Below are positions 22,453 through 34,042 of a stretch of 64,000 nt of DNA, in pieces (position 1 is the stretch's first letter; each line of letters begins with the position of its first letter). A program made the position numbers and the translations under genes. The notes under the pieces were generated by a model. The model searched no databases, was not told the origin of the DNA, and worked only from the letters and a program-made list of their open reading frames with translations. This DNA comes from Nereocystis luetkeana (lineage: Eukaryota; Sar; Phaeophyceae; Laminariales; Laminariaceae), in the NCBI GenBank assembly GCA_031213475.1, contig JARUPZ010000010.1:7480776-7544775 (forward strand), in the 5' to 3' direction.

Positions 22453-23043
22453 TTACGGGGGACCATAGTAAGTAGGACCAGATCTTGTTCGTAAAAATAG
22501 CCAAGTATATAGTTTTTTTGTGTGTACCGTAGGTCCTGTTGAAACGTGGTCCCCCCGTACTAGTAATAGTCATTTTACAACGCGAGGACTCGCACGACAA
22601 CGGGCGCAAACACGATCGTACCCGAAACAATGGTTGGTTGATGTAACGATGTAACGCCAAATATTCACCCTGGTTGATTGTTTCGGTCGCCATGTTTGAA
22701 CATCCGCAGGGTGGTTGAGGGGGACTAGGCACACACAACGAACGGAACCGGCGGATTTTTGGAAATATCTCGTCGGAAACGTTTCGGGAGAGACGCGTCG
22801 CTCGGCGGTCATTACTCTCCCTGTTGTCGAGAAAGCCAACAACCATGAAGTTCGCACGAGGGGTGTGTGCTGTCCTAAGATATCACACGTGTGATGATCT
22901 TTCACGGTACTACGTATCAATACTACTGATACACTATTTCGGAGGGCCATAGTAAGTAGAACCAAATGGTGTGTTGGTGAAAATAGGGAAGTGTATAGGT
23001 TTTTGTGGGTACCGTAGGTCCTATTTACTATGGTCCCCCGTAA
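22453..23043. mobile_element. Family B hairpins, copies 11 and 12
   Basis: Copies at 22453-22561 and 22938-23043, separated by a family I element. Confidence 0.78.
22690..22893. mobile_element. Family I element, copy 1
   Basis: Core GGAAATATCTCGTCGG and right end GATATCACACGTGTGATGA. The family has about 210-250 bp with TATCACACGTGTGATA-like palindromic termini. Confidence 0.65.
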
Positions 23044-23382
23044 TAGTGATCTACTCGTACGAGGCTCTCGCTAGGAATTCGCGCAGCATGATATTTGTAA
23101 CAGTCGTCAGCTTATGGGTATTGGTGGATCCCGGTCGGTTAGTGAGGTCGGTCGGTCGGTCGGTCGGTCGATTTAGCTACCTCGAAAGGGGTCTCTATTT
23201 TTTGGCGCCGTGTGAAGCACGAATGTGTACCACTCCGTCCCGAAATCTATGGACAGTTCGAGTTAATTATTTATGTGTAAACTTGTGCTTGTATTTACGG
23301 ATAAGTGTTGTATGCTGTTAATAGTTGTTGTATGCTATTAACAGTATGGTTCACTCGGAAACATGCCAGGAGACCGCGGTTT

Positions 23383-23995
23383 GATCCATTGATTGACCTG
23401 ACCGCTCTCTACACTAAAACTACTGTAGTGTAGTACATCAAGGCCAAAATTGGCCCGGTTTGACCTCTTGACTGGCCGCCCGTGACCGTTCTCTACACTA
23501 AAACTAGCATATAAAGACCAACACAGGCCTCGTTTGACCCCTTGACTGACTGCCCCTGACCTCCCCCTGCACTAAAAATAGTATATCAATGCCTAAATAG
23601 GCCTGGTTTGACCCCTTGACTGACTACCCCTGACCTCCCCCTGCACTAAAACTAGTATATTAAGGCCTAAATAGGCATGGTTCGATCCCTTGACTGGTTA
23701 CCCCTGACCGTCCCCTACGCTACAACTAGTATGTGAAGGCCAAACTAGGGTTGTTTTGACCCCTTGACTGACCACCCCTGACCGTCCCCTACACTACAAC
23801 TAGCATGTGAAGGCCAAACTAGGGTTGCTTTGACCCCTTGACTGACCGCCCCTGACCGCCCCCTTCACTAAAACTAGTAGGTTAAGGCCAAACTAGGCCT
23901 GGTTTGACCCCTTGACTGACCGCCCCTGACCGTCCTCTACACGAAGACTAATATATAAAGGCCAAACTAGGCCTGATTTGACCCTTTGACCGTCC
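23383..23995 (+). repeat. 74-bp minisatellite, about eight units (family H)
   Basis: The GACC(C/T)CTTGACTG anchor recurs at 23462, 23536, 23610, 23684, 23758, 23832, 23906 and 23980, every interval exactly 74. The units differ by many substitutions. Each has CACTAAAACTAGTAT and AAGGCCAAACTAGG blocks. Confidence 0.97.
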
Positions 23996-24059
23996 CATCG
24001 ACTAAAATTTCTGTTGTATGACTACAGTAAAATGGTACAGCAGCACACGACACCTCTAA

Positions 24060-24145
24060 ACCCTTATAGATACGCACTGCACAGAACCAAATGTTCAAGT
24101 CTAATTTCAAGTTATTTGTCCCCGAAACGGGCGTGCAGTCCTTAA
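24060..24145. mobile_element. Degenerate family A hairpin, copy 14
   Basis: Right arm TTTGTCCCCGAAACGGG is clear; the left arm is decayed. More decayed relics appear at 30974-31063, 39871-39920 and 60841-60885. Confidence 0.5.
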
Positions 24146-24687
24146 GGCGTAGGAGGGTTATTAAGAGTATTTTTTTTTCCCGTCATCGCTCGCAACAAAG
24201 GAGCCGCTGGGTGAGGTATAGAGTCGCGAGTAAATTGTTGCCGCTTTATCTGTTTGCCGTATACTTCATCACCTTTTTTTATTTTATTTTACATGCTACC
24301 TGGTATATACTCAGTATGGTATACGAAGAGTACAAACAGTAAGGGTCATTTCTTTTCTTCGACTTGGCCCAGCTTTACCGCGTCCCGTCCCCGCGCCCCT
24401 TCTCCCTCCCCCCCCCTCTTCCCCCCTCCCCCCCCCCCCCCCCCCCCCCCCCCCCGATCCCCTGCTCATGTGTATCCCGTTCCTCTGCGCATGTGTATCC
24501 AACTTATGATCCGATCCGCGCACGACCAATCAGCACCGCTCAAGAGATACGGCAACTACCCACCTGAAGCCGCTGCGGAGGCCGCTGCAGAGGCCGAGCA
24601 CCTTGCCTACTTACGCCGAAAACAGTGGGCGATTACTGATGGCGACATCGAGCCGAGCTCACCTCGAGACCAATGGGGAGGCATGGA

Positions 24688-24721
<34 letters not shown>

Positions 24722-24774
24722 GGGGGAGGGAGATGTTGCCCGGGGAAAACTTGGGGCGGAACAAACGTTTCCAG

Positions 24775-24849
24775 TGGATCGATCTCCCGAGCGTGATCAA
24801 GATAAGGGTCCGGGGCGAGGACCCGCGCGAGCTTGTGATGACCGTGCAG
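24775..24849 (+). CDS. Unrecognised gene, exon 1 of those seen
   Basis: Acceptor GTTTCCAG, 25 codons, donor GTAATG. Reads WIDLPSVIKIRVRG, then EDPRELVMTVQ. Follows a poly-G tract of about 30 bases. Confidence 0.5.
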
Positions 24850-27800
24850 GTAATGCGGATTTACGCTGGAGTTCGGGATTACNNNNNNNNNNNNNNNNNN
24901 NNNNNNNNNNNNNNNNNNNNNNNNNNNNNNNNNNNNNNNNNNNNNNNNNNNNNNNNNNNNNNNNNNNNNNNNNNNNNNNNNNTGCGTGAATCGGGAATGT
25001 TGTCTAGTTTCAAAGTACGCGGTTGATGATAGGCTTTCCATCCATGCTACATACATTTGCATCCTTCGTAAATACATTGGGAAGCCTCTCTTCCCCCCGT
25101 TTTGGGCCGGATACTATTAATATGAACAGAGGCCACCATGATACCAGAAACTCAACCCAACCATTTTTTTCGTGGACACCTTAACATTGCTGTGGGTATC
25201 ACGTTGGGGAGCGACAATATACGGTAGGTACTATAGTAGGTTTTACCCGGGTAGGTTTTACCCGGGTAGGTTTTACCCGGGGTTTTTCACCCGGGTAGGT
25301 TTTACCCGGGTAGATTTTACCCGGGTTTTTTTACCCGGGTTTTTTTACCCGGGTAGATTTTACCCTGGTAGGTTACCCGGGTGCCCGTTAGTACATCGTA
25401 CGCACACGCCCTACCAACACCCCACTTTTGACAACTGCTGTATATCGTGCTACGTGTATGTGCCCGTTGCAGGACGTCTTTTTGGCCGACCCGAGGACGG
25501 CACGCGTTGGCGTTAAAACGAACAGTTTCGCCCTCTTCTACACCGACTGTCTGCTTTTCCGGCGGGTTGGGTTCGAGGTATGAGTGTGTGTGAATATGTA
25601 TCACGTGTTTTTGTTCTCACGTCGCCAAACTGTGTGATCTTACGAAGTATGCATACGAGATTTTGTCGGCTGGCGCCGTCCCGCCCGTTGAAGCGAGAGC
25701 CCGAGGTCTCAACAGCGACCGCCGCCAGTTGGCATGCATTAGAAGGGCGTAGTAGTGTGAGCAGACGTGAACACAGAGCGAAACACGTGAAACCAAAACA
25801 TGAATCGCATCGTTTTGCTCTAACAACAGCAGTCATCATGTTGTCGAGTCGAGAGGTACCGCTCCCCCCCCCCCGCCCCCCCCCCCAAACAAAAATGCGT
25901 TAAAAAAAAAACATCTAACGAAAAACCGCTGTCCATAGACGTGGCTAGATGAGTACTGTAAGTTTTTATGATTGCTGCTCGTTAAATACGTGCGCGACTC
26001 GGATAACGTAACACTCGGATAACACTTATCTACGTCATGGGGCCTAACACAGCGGCTTGGCCACGTCCTCGTAAGGTATTGTTAGCACTGGAGGCGCAAT
26101 GGCGACGTGGTGACATGGTGTTGAAGGCGTTATCAAAGAACATTACAACGCGTTAACGGTATGTTTCTTCTCTATCTGGGTGACTCTGGTACGATCACAT
26201 GGTGATACTTCGCTGTGATCGGTACGTGTACTATTAATACCTTCATACGTTGTCAAGCTACTTGAACATATCACCTTCCGCCGATTTGCTAACTTGCTAA
26301 CATGATGTTATGATGATGTACCTTGAATTGGAGGCTGTAGGCGTGACATTGTGATAGGGTTCGGGGTGATGTTTGGCACAACGCCCTAACATGACGTTAA
26401 TAGCGATGATCGTGTTTTCCTCTACACTAACAGTAGTATGTATCGAACGTTATTCGAGCCCCCCTTTTCCTCCTCAGGGTCGGATAGCGTATCAGTTCAC
26501 GTAATTTAGGTAACTCACCTTTGGAGGTGGACGCGATGTAACGACACTACGCTAGGATGTTGCTCGAATGCCGAGGGGTGTGTAGGTAGCATTATGTCAG
26601 GATGCTACTCGCATTAAAAATCTGACGGTAACGTTACGTTACCACGTTGCCATAAATGACAGCTGGACGTAACACTACGTGACGATTAGGTCTGTCGTTG
26701 CCGCAACAGAATGTTTGTATGAAACCGTTTTGGTCTCTTCGGTACACAACTTGTGTTACTACTTCTATTAATAACAGTGTTGCACTCAAACGGACTCACG
26801 CAGTAACGTAGTGCCCGCTATTTTCTGGATTTCATTAACCCTCTCGCACGCGGGGGAACCTACAAAAATACCCCCGGGGGGGAAGATAACATACCATCCT
26901 CGGTACTAAAAACGCCTCCATGAATCGGAACCCCCTTAGCAGGGGATATACAGGAGATTCCCGCAAAAACAAACATTTTTTTTCGAAACCCTGCCACTGC
27001 GTTATCCATCGACGGCGCCAGTGCGTTATCCATCTGTAAAACGTATTACAGCTTGATCTGCATACTCGCACGTACGAGCTAACACAGCAGTGAAGCATTG
27101 ATGTTAGATTGGGGATGTACGTAATCTGATAACTCGTGTTTCTAAATACGTTGTGTACGTAAGAGATAAATACATCAACATGATGTTATTAATAGTGTTT
27201 TGTCGATCATGTACGTTATATAGATAACGTGGGTTACGACGCAATTCGCAACTCAGCTAACATCCTAACTTGATGTTACTCGCAATGAGCCACACACACT
27301 ATATAACAGAGTAACAGTAGACTGTTGCTAATACAGGATCTGGCTAACATGATGACGTTGTGTTACGCAATCGCCCGCCAATATCGTAACGTACTGACAC
27401 TACTCGTATATTATACCACGTATCTAGAAAATAGTCTCTAATAACAAGGTCACGTTATGTTGAAAAAACAAAATCCGCTTTGGATGTGGAAGGTTTAGTC
27501 TTACGTTTCCCGAGGTGTGAGATATTGCGATCTGCCGTGTCAAGGAAGTCCCGCTGACGTTCCTCTCCTTATGGAACTCTCGCACTCTAGTTGCATTTGC
27601 TTCTCCCAAATGTATATATATATATACCAGGTATATATATATATATATTAGTAGATGAGTAACGAATCACCCTCTCCATCTTGTGTACAAAAATTAAGCT
27701 CAACTATGATCAAACCCAAACCTTCTTTCGTTTCTCACGTTCTCAACTTAGGAAGGTCAACGAGTTTGCCTCGCCCGAAAAATGAAGGCGCAACTCGGTG

Positions 27801-29064
27801 AACAACCTACAAATCGGACTGATGAATTCACCCATCCCCACTCGATGATAGTGATCCACACGTTTCAGGGAAGATAATACTTGGCACCTGATACCTGATA
27901 TTCTGTACTGGTATGATCTAGCTCATGTTGCCGGGCAAGAACCGTATGTTCTTCATGGGCTAATATATGTTTCATGGTTGTATCTGTACTGCACAGATCC
28001 TGTATAGCAGCTCATAACGGCAGGTTATATAGGATGTGGATGATCTGTAGATAGATAGATAGATCGTGATCTGTCCAACCTGTGGAACAATCCCACCAGT
28101 TACTGTAGGTACAGAGAAAACACATGGCATTGCTCAATGGCACATGGGAGTTTTGAGAAGATGCTGGGTTCCTCCGTCCCCTTTAAGGAGCCCACCGACA
28201 GTCAGAAAATGTCAAGCCCAAGAGCATGAAGAGCGTGAGATCTACCTCAAGAGCGTTGAGGTGACACAGAGTAGGGTGCGGTCGTCTTCGAAGCGCCATC
28301 GATATATTTTCTCGACAACGTCAAGGGTGCTATACAAAGTCGTACACTCTATTTAGGTTCCGGAACGATGCCGACCAAATATTTCCGAAAATAGATTGTT
28401 CGATTTTAGCACCTTCACCGTTGTCAAGAGCAAACGAGTGCTGAAAAGCGATCGTACCCCTGCAGTGCAAAGTCAACGCCCTTAAGGTACCTGGTAACCT
28501 TCATACCGTGGCGTGGTTCGAGAGGTGCAGCGAACGATACAGCATGTATGGAAACACGAGTACTGGCTGTACCCGAAGAAGCTTTTCCGAAGGTGTTTCC
28601 GAAGAACGTGTGGTGTATTTTTGCTTCTCCCGTTACCCTAATGCCCACTGCTGCTGCTACTTCCTTTGCTTGTGCTTTCTACGTTTGCTCTTGTTATTGC
28701 TGCTGTTGCCTTTGTTGCTATTGTTGCTGCTGCTGCTGCTGCTGCGGTTTTTGCTGGTGCTTTTGCCTTTGCTGTTGTTTTTGTTTTTACTGCTGCTGCT
28801 GCCTTTGTTTTTTGCTGCTGCGGCTGGTTGTGCCGCTGGTTGTGCTGCTGCTTTTGCTGCTGCTTGTGCTTGTGCCGCTGCTGTTGCTGCTGCTTCTGCC
28901 TGTGTATCAATATATGTGGGTATTGCCATCGTCATTACCGCGGCCGGGTTCCGGACGCCGAACAGGAAGTTTTTAGCGACGGAGTGGACCACACTACAGC
29001 CAGGGTGGTATTCAGACCATCCCAGGCTGAAGTGACGATCACGGTTCGGCTGCTGCAGGACTAA
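24775..29064 (+). CDS. Unrecognised multi-exon gene, three phase-0 exons around a gap
   Basis: Exons 24775-24849, 25473-25577 and 28966-29064 all begin and end in phase 0 with AG acceptors and GT donors. They read WIDLPSVIKIRVRGEDPREL and VMTVQ, then DVFLADPRTARVGVKTNSFA, LFYTDCLLFRRVGFE, then EVFSDGVDHTTARVVFRP, SQAEVTITVRLLQD and stop. I do not recognise the family. The middle part faintly resembles the VxxxPRTG...TNxxxxxFV strand region of hot-dog acyl-CoA thioesterases, but no catalytic residue supports this. The 5' part is missing; a 100-base gap sits in the first intron and a family E repeat in the second. The last exon follows a CTG-rich tract and could belong to another gene. Confidence 0.45.
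24883..24982. other. Assembly gap of exactly 100 N
   Basis: A round 100-base N run usually marks a scaffold join of unknown true size. It lies 33 bases downstream of the exon ending at 24849, so an exon may be missing here. Confidence 0.99.
24983..25150. repeat. Family M dispersed repeat, copy 3, at the gap edge
   Basis: Matches 5560-5725 (TGCGTGAATCG, GATAGGCTTTCCATC, CCCCCGTTTT, GAGGCCACC-like end). A repeat at the gap border probably explains the assembly break. Confidence 0.6.
25236..25385 (+). repeat. Tandem ACCCGGGTAGGTTTT repeat
   Basis: About ten units, each carrying the 8-bp palindrome ACCCGGGT with T-rich spacers of 6-9 bases. Intronic, between the exons at 24.8 and 25.5 kb. Confidence 0.95.
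25473..25577 (+). CDS. Unrecognised gene, exon 2
   Basis: Acceptor CCGTTGCAG, 35 codons, donor GTATGA. Reads DVFLADPRTARVGVKTNSFA and LFYTDCLLFRRVGFE. Clear coding-type third-position G/C. Confidence 0.55.
25578..27869. other. Unassigned AT-rich stretch with ACGTAAC/GTTACG motifs
   Basis: Frequent ATGATGTTA, ACGTTACG and CTAACATGATG words, a (TA)n tract at 27611-27652 and no supported exon. Presumed intron. Confidence 0.45.
27870..28078 (+). repeat. Family E element, copy 5
   Basis: Forward copy (ATGTTGCCGGGCAAGAACCG, CACAGATCCTG, AACGGCAGG, GATAGATAGATAGATC). Lies in the presumed last intron of the 24.8-29.1 kb gene. Confidence 0.8.
28390..28510 (+). repeat. Family J dispersed repeat, copy 2
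   Basis: Matches 2990-3160 in the same orientation (GAGTGCTGAAAAGCGATCGT, then ACCCCTG). Confidence 0.5.
28640..28910 (+). repeat. Degenerate (TGC)n/(TTGC)n tract
   Basis: Triplet-rich sequence open in several frames (Leu/Cys/Ala on +, Gln/Lys/Ala on -). Treated as low complexity, not a gene. Confidence 0.8.
28966..29064 (+). CDS. Possible terminal exon of the same gene
   Basis: After GAACAG this reads EVFSDGVDHTTARVVF, then RPSQAEVTITVRLLQD and TAA. Phase 0, compatible with the exon ending at 25577, but 3.4 kb away. Confidence 0.35.
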   Translation, partial: EVFSDGVDHTTARVVFRPSQAEVTITVRLLQD

Positions 29065-29079
29065 ATATGTGAAGCGCCT

Positions 29080-29790
29080 TTACGACTGTTGCTACTCCTG
29101 CTGCTATTCCTGACTAGCCTTCGTCTGAGGGCGACTGTAGCCGTACTCCGGCCGTTGCTACAGGGCTAGCTCCGGTGGCAGCCTCTTCTGTGTGCTGGAG
29201 GACTAGCTTCCACTGAAAGGCTACCTGGCCATTGCCTTTTAGCTGCAGCGGCTAAGCTAGCTTCTGGCTGTTGATGTTGTTGCCGTGTTTGGGCTAGGTT
29301 GCCCTCGGTTGCTACCGAAGGGCTAGCTAGCCCCTTCCAGCTGCTGAAGGACTAGCTAGAGCCTCTGCTTTTAGTGATGGGCTAGCTTCCCTCTGACCAT
29401 CACTGAAGAGCCATTGATAGCTATTGTGTTGCTGCTGACGGGCTAGCTACGATATATCACACGGGTGATGAAGTACATCACACGGGTGATAACCTAATAC
29501 ACCAACCGGGACCAATTTGAGAGACGAGTTTCTCCGGTGTTGGGGGAGGGCACACACAGCAAATGTGGTGGCGTTGGCGCGACCTCGCCGAGATCGGCCC
29601 ATAGGCACATCGCTAAATAGTCGTTTGCGCCCTCCACGTGCGCCGAGGAAATCAGCTCAGAAAATCATGCGCGAGGGTGCGTTGCATTACCACACGTTGT
29701 GATACGGTAACCTTTGACTGCTGCTCAACGTCTACCTAGCCTCTGACTCTGGCTGTTGCGGCTAGCTAGACTCTGGCTGTTGCTGAACCC
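29080..29790 (+). repeat. Minisatellite N (GGCTAGCT-rich), split by family I copy 2
   Basis: Units of about 40 bases with GGGCTAGCT(T/A)CC and GCTGCTGA lie at 29080-29450 and resume at 29715-29790. Confidence 0.65.
29453..29705. mobile_element. Family I element, copy 2, inside minisatellite N
   Basis: Starts with doubled ATCACACGGGTGAT and ends CACACGTTGTGATA. GGCTAGC-type minisatellite sequence occurs on both sides, so it interrupts that array. Confidence 0.7.
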
Positions 29791-30133
29791 AGAGAGAAAG
29801 ACATTTCGAGCCCGCAGTTTTCTGGCTGGTCAATTTTTGAAGTCAAAATTTCTTGTTCGATCCCGATTTGCGACCAGGATGGGGGGGGGGGGGGTGGGGG
29901 TAAGCGCTGCAACGGTGGAAAGAATTAGGCACGCTTGGAGCGTGGTGGTCTCGTCTGGCTCTGCTATGCAGCAGTGGACGCAGCATTGTCATTTTGTTTT
30001 CGAAAGGGGGTGGAAAGACGGCCACCCACGGAACCAGCAACAGTAGTAGACGGCGGCGGTGGCGGCGGTAGCGACAGCAGTGGCAGAGCTTGGAAACGCT
30101 TGGAGCGTGTTCTCGTTTCGGCACAGTTTTTAG

Positions 30134-30239
30134 CCGTTCAATGACTCGAGAGAGAAGCGCATCCTGGGCCGTGCTAAAACCAATAGCCCCGAGGTCACCA
30201 AGCGCGTCGTCAAGAAAAAAGAGGTCCGGCTACTGCAGA
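30134..30239 (+). CDS. Orphan candidate exon
   Basis: After the acceptor TTTTTAG the phase-0 reading is PFNDSREKRILGRAKTNS, then PEVTKRVVKKKEVRLLQ, before a GT. The basic, codon-like composition is suggestive. I recognise no family. Confidence 0.25.
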
Positions 30240-30544
30240 GTGTATGGCTCGTGTGGGGTGCGGCGGCGTGGGTTGCCTGTGTGTGGATTGCCTGTATGGC
30301 GCACCCCTGGTGCTGATATGTTTTTTGCCGCAGTTGGGGAGGGAGGGAAGAGGAGGAGGAGGAGACAAATCCGGTAACGTTTACTTGCTGTGAGGCTACG
30401 GCTTCGGCAGTACACTTGTACGTGCACTGTGTCGCACGGTTCGCGAGGTGTTGTTCCTGGGTTGAAATTTTCGGGCGCGGCGACCGGCCCGCGTGGCCAG
30501 AATCGGACGCGAGTGATGGCGCGTTCCGGTACGGCGCGTGGTAT

Positions 30545-30690
30545 TCACCCCCCCCCCCCCCCCCCCCCCCGCCGGGCTGATCGGTGAAAATTCGACGTGC
30601 TCCGCCCCGGCATGGTGGGGATGCGAGGGTGTGTGGTCACACGACTACGGCCCATGCATGACAATGAGTGCATCCTGCCCCCCGGGCTCG
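30545..30690 (-). repeat. Family F repeat with poly-C end
   Basis: A C run of more than 20 bases, then GTGAAAATTCGACGTGCTCC and ACTACGGCCCATGCATGAC. Confidence 0.65.
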
Positions 30691-30726
30691 CCCATGAGAG
30701 GCTGCACGTGATCAGCGTTTTGTCAG

Positions 30727-30776
30727 GTGTATAGACGTTGTGGTCGCCGGAAGCGGCGTGTTAGTGGGCCAGCCGG
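30727..30776 (+). CDS. Orphan candidate exon
   Basis: Between the acceptor TTGTCAG and the donor GTGAGC the reading CIDVVVAGSGVLVGQPG is open and protein-like. A link to the candidate at 30.1 kb is not phase-consistent. Confidence 0.2.
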
Positions 30777-31099
30777 GTGAGCACACTCTTGACAAAAGTG
30801 GCATGTATTTTTGCTTTCCATGGTTTTGCGGTTCATGCGCCGCTTGTTGTCGAGGCTCGAGACACGACAGCGGGTGTTGTCGCCCTGTTCTCTTATTGTG
30901 TCTGCGCCGTCGCGTGGTATGTAGATTTTTGTAGTCCACGACTCGATTCCTGTGAGAAAGAATCTGTGGTTGTTGACCCTTTTGAAGTGCGCACCCTCGT
31001 GTTTGGCGAAAAATTACTTGAAAATAGTGTAGAATATTTTTTTGCGGCTGTCAAAGGGTTGACTCGAGTGTTGCGTTGCGTTTTGTTATGTGGGAGGAC

Positions 31100-34042
31100 G
31101 GGGATGGAATATTAATAGTAATACTAGGTACCTGGTACCTGGTACCTGTTTTGCGAGCTTTGTTTCCGACCACTGTTGTCGGACGTTGGCGGATGTACGT
31201 ACGTACAGTACATACGTACATACGTCGCATGTTGCCGATGCCAAACCGGCACCACCCATTTTTTTGGCAGCATTCCAAAGCGTTATGTAGTATACTGGTT
31301 GCTTCGTTTGGCATGGTGAGCATCCCCGCAATCTCTGACGCGTGATGCGTGTATTTAGCGTCCATGCCCGTTACTGACTCCATGTTCTCGAGCACACGCA
31401 AATTGAAATGTTCCACAAACTCCACCTCCATTGAACTGATTTGTTTGCGTACTCGCACCTCCTACTACTGCCCCCCCCCCCCCCCCCTATCTCTCGCCGT
31501 CAATCGTCCCGTATGTTGATGGTAGGATCGCAGCCCCCGTGTAACGCAGGAGAGTATTGCGAACACGCGGTGTTTTTCTCTCCTAGATTATTCGTACGTG
31601 GCTAGGACCGATGGCCCATATGTCTTCGGTGTCCCCCATGCCCTCAAAATCGATCATGGCGATCATGATACCTGGGACTGGCAAGGTAATGTGCTCCGGT
31701 GTCAACTGGGATATCTGCAACCGATTTTTTTTCTGTCTGTGTGTCTGTCTGTCTGTCTGTCTGTCTATCTGTCTGTCTGTCTGTCTATCCTCTCGAATCT
31801 CTATCCACAGGCATGACCTATACGACGGAAATTTCCTACCGAACGATTGACTCCCAGTCAAGGCAGCATCATAGCAACATCGCCTATACCGTATATGTAT
31901 TACCTGGCACCTGGAAACACGCAAGATTGTCAAGATAACACACACAGGAAGATTTTCCAAGCTGATTGCCGATAACGGGGGGATTGCAACCGCAGAGGGG
32001 TGGGCGTCTTTGGAAATATCTTGACGTCATATTGTCATTTTCAAAGCCACCTGAAGGAAGTATACCAGGTATGTAGCAGTACCAACTACGGGATGTATTG
32101 CCAGGTACATGTATGTGCCCCCCTTGCTTTTTTGGAGACGGTCGGCTCGGAAAGTCATTCCAGGCGGGTCCCAGGGGCTGTGATATCGTGCGCGTTTCAA
32201 GGTACCGCGAAGGATATCGACAACTGACATAAACACCACCAGCGGCCTGTACCAACTCTCAACTCCTCGGGTTCCCTGTGCGTTGATACGCATATTGTCC
32301 TTGCCCGAACAAACGCCCTGCCTTGTTTATTTTTTTGCGAACACAGACTTCTGTGTACAAAAAGTACACACACCTAATTCCTATTTTCTATTCTCCAGCT
32401 ACGGTATCTCTTTCGTGTAAAGAGGGCCAAAGAACTTTCTCATACGTACTATACACCTTACGGCAAACGTGAATGACTCGCGTGCGCGCGTACCCGTGTA
32501 TCGCGAGTGAAATATCCAGCACCACCCGACTACTGTCGTCCTGTCGTTCTGGAAAATAAATACACTTTAATTTGTTCAACTTGATGAGCTTGCCTTTTCT
32601 TTCGCGTTGGACGCACCGCGCCGGCAGCTGTACGTACATACCCGGCACTTTTGGTAATAATAGTAAGAAATATCGCGCGCAATTTTGCGACACCGGTGTC
32701 GTGATTCCCTATCCGACACCGTGCCATGTTCGCGGCACACGCCCCGGATAGGCCAGACACCACAACAACACGAACAACAGGTGTGTGGGCATAGTTGTGT
32801 GTACAGAGGTAGTGCAGGCTACACACAACGATTTAATAATTGAAACTACTGTACATTATACTACTAACTACTGCTGGAAGTATGTATGTAGCCACAAAGA
32901 CTGATCCACAGCAGTCCACAGAAAAAACGGTCCGGATATTCTTCGAGTGTGAGTGCACACGCGGCTACACCTGTTCGAGTACTGGGCCATATAGGCTACA
33001 TGATAGCTTCAGTGATAGCCATACACCATGATCACATGTACCAGTAGTCGTTGTTACTGACCCATCCAAGACGTGTGTCTCAAGGTCTCAAACATGGCGC
33101 GGTGTGGTAAATAAGGAAGTACGACACCGACCGGTCGTTGTGTCGTCGTGAAGAGAATTCCCTCGAACAAAAATATACTGGTACCTGGTACCTGGTACCT
33201 GGTATCGCCAGCACATTGTTCGTGCTGGCTGCTGATCTTGGGCCTGAATCGGGGCCGGTTTCGACGGCTGAGTATTTGCTATACAGCAGAGTAGTAGACA
33301 CGATCGCTATACTCGGAGGATGTAGTGTGGGCTGCTGGGCAGCCCCCAATGTTCAGGATGTATGTGGTAATATCATAGTCAAAGACTGCGCGACGCAGCG
33401 ACCCAACGATACAACTAACTGTGCGTAGCACAACAAGCAAGCACAGCACACAAAACACGACGAAAATTGCGAAGACACCAGGACAATGAAACGCATGATA
33501 CCTAAACTGAAACGTCGCCAACAAAAGGCCAACGGTCATCTGGTGGTGGTGTGGTGTCTGTGGTGTCCGGTGGCGCTTGTGTGGCGTCTCGGGTGATCGA
33601 CGGGAAAACCGAAAGCTTCAGTTTTAGTTGACTGGCGGTCAGTACGGATGTGTCGGCGGCTGTGTTTACTGATTTCATATAAACAAAAAAAAACGACCAA
33701 ACGAACGCGGGAAACCGTGGGCTTTGGATCTTGATTCCTCCGATGCTTTCTGTCTGCTCGATCGATATATACCCGAAACTCTCAACTGATTTGTCCAATT
33801 GTTCAAAGACATGCTGCAGCACAGCAACTAACTGGGTCGTCTGGACCAGTATTGTGTAGCGTGTATTACAGAGTACTTGATACTACACAGTACTACACAG
33901 TACTACAGTACTACTACTGCTGTGTACTACGTATTCATTCGTCGGTCTCTCTCAAGTGTCCTACATACAGTATGCCGCTTGGGGAAACGAGAAATAAAAT
34001 CTGTGAATGAATATAAATAGCAAAAATACAGATCGTTGTCAT
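31100..34042. other. Intergenic stretch before tRNA-Leu
   Basis: Holds a (CTGT)n microsatellite (31733-31790), poly-C at 31471-31487 and triple GGTACCT runs (31126 and 33181). Two minus-strand frames (31051-31458, opening with a basic peptide then MEVEFVEHFNLRVLENM; 33502-33822, MLQHVFEQLDKSVESFG) look mildly protein-like but have no recognised family or exon borders. Confidence 0.45.

Noticed and set aside
23383..23995. CRISPR or gene-like repeat domain in the 74-bp array
   Set aside because: There are no unique spacers, and the period is not a multiple of three, so no conserved reading frame exists.
28508..29035. Overlapping frames rich in Leu/Cys or Gln/Ala
   Set aside because: Degenerate CTG/TGC tract. 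Only the last 99 bases (28966-29064) are kept, as a candidate exon in another frame.
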